Source: CAUZJO01 sp963580245 (lineage in GTDB: Bacteria; Sumerlaeota; Sumerlaeia; MVZB01). From it: a stretch of DNA of 64,000 nt. The notes under the pieces are model-generated. The model was not told where the DNA came from. It made no database searches and saw only the letters and a list, made by a program, of their open reading frames with translations. The position numbers and the translations under genes are program-made. Each line of letters opens with the position of its first letter. Position 1 is the stretch's first letter. The stretch spans positions 24,258-88,257 of the forward strand of contig CAUZJO010000003.1 in assembly GCA_963580245.1 (NCBI GenBank), read 5' to 3'. This document shows, one piece after another, positions 62,856 to 64,000 of the stretch.

Positions 62856-63874
62856 ACGCCCAGGCGGCCGGCGCGAATCATCCGCTGTTGGTCAAGCTGG
62901 TGGGCCATCCCCGCCAGTTCACGTTTTATCAGGCCATCCGCATCCTCGAGCGTTTCGGCGGGGGCGCGCCGCTGGGCGCGGCCGAGTTGCCGCGTCGCGA
63001 GGCGCTCCGGCTGCGCGCCCACGACTCTCTCAGCTTCCCGCCTTGGGACGTCGAGCAGATTGAGCAGGAAGAAAACCCGTGGCTCCAGCCCGAGACCCGC
63101 TATCGCGTCACGACCACCTTCATGGGCCTCTATGGTCCCGCCTCCCCGCTGCCCACGATCTATACCGACATGCTCCTGCGCCAGCAGGAAGAGGAGGACG
63201 ACGAAGACCGCGCGCGCGTGCGGGCGTTCATGGACATCTTCAATCACCGCTTCCTCTCGTTCGTCTACCGCAGCGTGAACAAGTATCGCTACCACCTGAC
63301 CTACGAGCCGGGGGCCCGCGATCGCTTCTCGCAATTCGTGTTGGGGTTCATCGGACGCGGGACGCGGGGGATGCCCGACGACCGGGCCGTCTCGGCCGAG
63401 CGGGTCCTGCGCTACGCCGGCCTGATGACTCAGCACCCGCGCAACGCCTCGTCGCTGGCCGGCATCCTGCGCGACTTCTTCGGCGTGGCGGTGCGCGTCC
63501 AACAGTGCATGGGCCGCTGGCTGCGCGTCGAGGACCAAAACCGCCTGGGCGGGGCGTTTTGCCAGATGGGCGAAGACCTGATCGTCGGCACCAACGTCTA
63601 CGACCGCACCGGCAAGATCCGCGTCTCGGTCGGCCCGGTCGGTTTCGAGGCGTTCAAGGCCTTCCTCCCCGCCGGCCGCCTCGCCGGCCAACTCTCCGAA
63701 CTGGTCCGGCTCTATCTGGTCGATGAACTCGAATTCGACCTGGAGGTCTGGCTCAAAGGCGACGAAGTCCCCCCCCTGCGCATGGGAGAGGGCGAAGAGG
63801 TCGCCATGCTGGGCTGGACAAGCTGGGCCATCACCGAACCCGGCGAGGACCGAGCGGTGGTGTTTGCGTTGTAA
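62819..63874 (+). CDS. tssG: T6SS baseplate protein TssG
   Basis: 351 residues from ATG 62819 inside the tssF end (ATG GCC CAG); the frame opens earlier as a shadow of tssF. VGHPRQFTFYQAIRILERF, ALRLRAHDSLSFPPWDVEQI, VTTTFMGLYGPASPLPTIYTDML, FNHRFLSFVYRSVNKYRYHL and the C-terminal LWLKGDEVPPLRMGEGEE-like end match TssG/VasB. tssF and tssG are translationally coupled. The rest of the T6SS (tssA, H, I, J, K, L, M) is not in the window and may continue downstream. Confidence 0.93.
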   Translation: MAQTTGTTNHPLDAQAAGANHPLLVKLVGHPRQFTFYQAIRILERFGGGAPLGAAELPRREALRLRAHDSLSFPPWDVEQIEQEENPWLQPETRYRVTTTFMGLYGPASPLPTIYTDMLLRQQEEEDDEDRARVRAFMDIFNHRFLSFVYRSVNKYRYHLTYEPGARDRFSQFVLGFIGRGTRGMPDDRAVSAERVLRYAGLMTQHPRNASSLAGILRDFFGVAVRVQQCMGRWLRVEDQNRLGGAFCQMGEDLIVGTNVYDRTGKIRVSVGPVGFEAFKAFLPAGRLAGQLSELVRLYLVDELEFDLEVWLKGDEVPPLRMGEGEEVAMLGWTSWAITEPGEDRAVVFAL

Positions 63875-64000
63875 ATCCAACCGTGAATCCTTCGATGCGA
63901 CCGGCCGACGAGCGCCGGTGCAGTTCGCCGACGGCTTTTTTGATTTGCAAATCGCCACCGATTCGACCGAAGATTTGGGAACCGTTGGGATAGACACCTT

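Noticed and set aside
63900..63950. Possible terminator after tssG
   Set aside because: Imperfect GCCGAC/GACGGC arms with a T6 tract; too weak to call without a folding calculation.
61173..63997. Long minus-strand open frames across tssF and tssG
   Set aside because: Antisense shadows of clearly identified T6SS genes.
1..64000. CRISPR arrays, tRNA, rRNA, IS elements
   Set aside because: No regularly spaced direct repeats, cloverleaf-like sequences, rRNA or transposase frames were recognised on reading; a tRNAscan-SE or ISfinder search would be decisive.

Overview
The window is a chromosomal segment of a GC-rich, Gram-negative-type bacterium outside the well-studied phyla. Evidence for an outer envelope is a type VI secretion (T6SS) cluster, an O-antigen-ligase-like protein with glycosyltransferases and an MsbA-like exporter, and many secreted proteins with signal peptides. 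The mix of large secreted LamG-like, CotH-kinase, pectate-lyase-like and DUF5666 proteins, an MFS/spermidine-synthase fusion and a non-proteobacterial style T6SS suggests Planctomycetota, Hydrogenedentota, Sumerlaeota or a similar candidate phylum. This is an inference from gene content only; there is no rRNA gene. No tRNA, CRISPR array, insertion sequence or prophage was recognised.

Layout. 1-3757: two TPR proteins. 3847-5666: a low-GC, decayed two-gene module of an AAA ATPase and a TOPRIM-like nuclease, typical of anti-phage systems. 5777-8683: recQ converging on a P-loop-kinase/dCMP-deaminase fusion. 8952-13241: two adjacent low-GC secreted paralogues of unknown function; a third lies at 36388. 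13566-23938: envelope polysaccharide region (HAMP and pseudopilin-like membrane proteins, O-antigen ligase, two glycosyltransferases, ABC exporter), then rsmE and a secreted cohesin-like protein. 24168-34635: housekeeping and mixed genes (MFS/spermidine synthase, DUF4129, rnhB, prs, YbjN/CesT-like, TlpA-like thioredoxin, glutaminyl cyclase). 35279-53636: a run of secreted or degraded proteins built from shared modules, plus an enolase-superfamily enzyme, an Asp/Asn hydroxylase-like gene and an orphan sugar-ABC permease. 54105-57084: long-form NfeD and purF. 57525-63874: tssB-tssC-hcp-tssE-tssF-tssG, with hcp flanked by its own candidate promoter and terminator.

Two themes stand out. First, a family of secreted proteins is assembled from mobile modules. 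One ~210-residue module occurs alone, tandemly duplicated, and inserted into the middle of a CotH kinase domain. Another protein carries a 246-residue insertion that its two paralogues lack. Four of the secreted products end in a similar N-x-W-x-[LI]-[YFM] tail. Second, several genes (AAA ATPase, TOPRIM protein, hydroxylase, DUF5666 array, pectate lyase, proline-rich protein) are interrupted by single-base frameshifts. Three of them also contain nonsense codons, which points to true decay in at least those cases; the others may be assembly indels.
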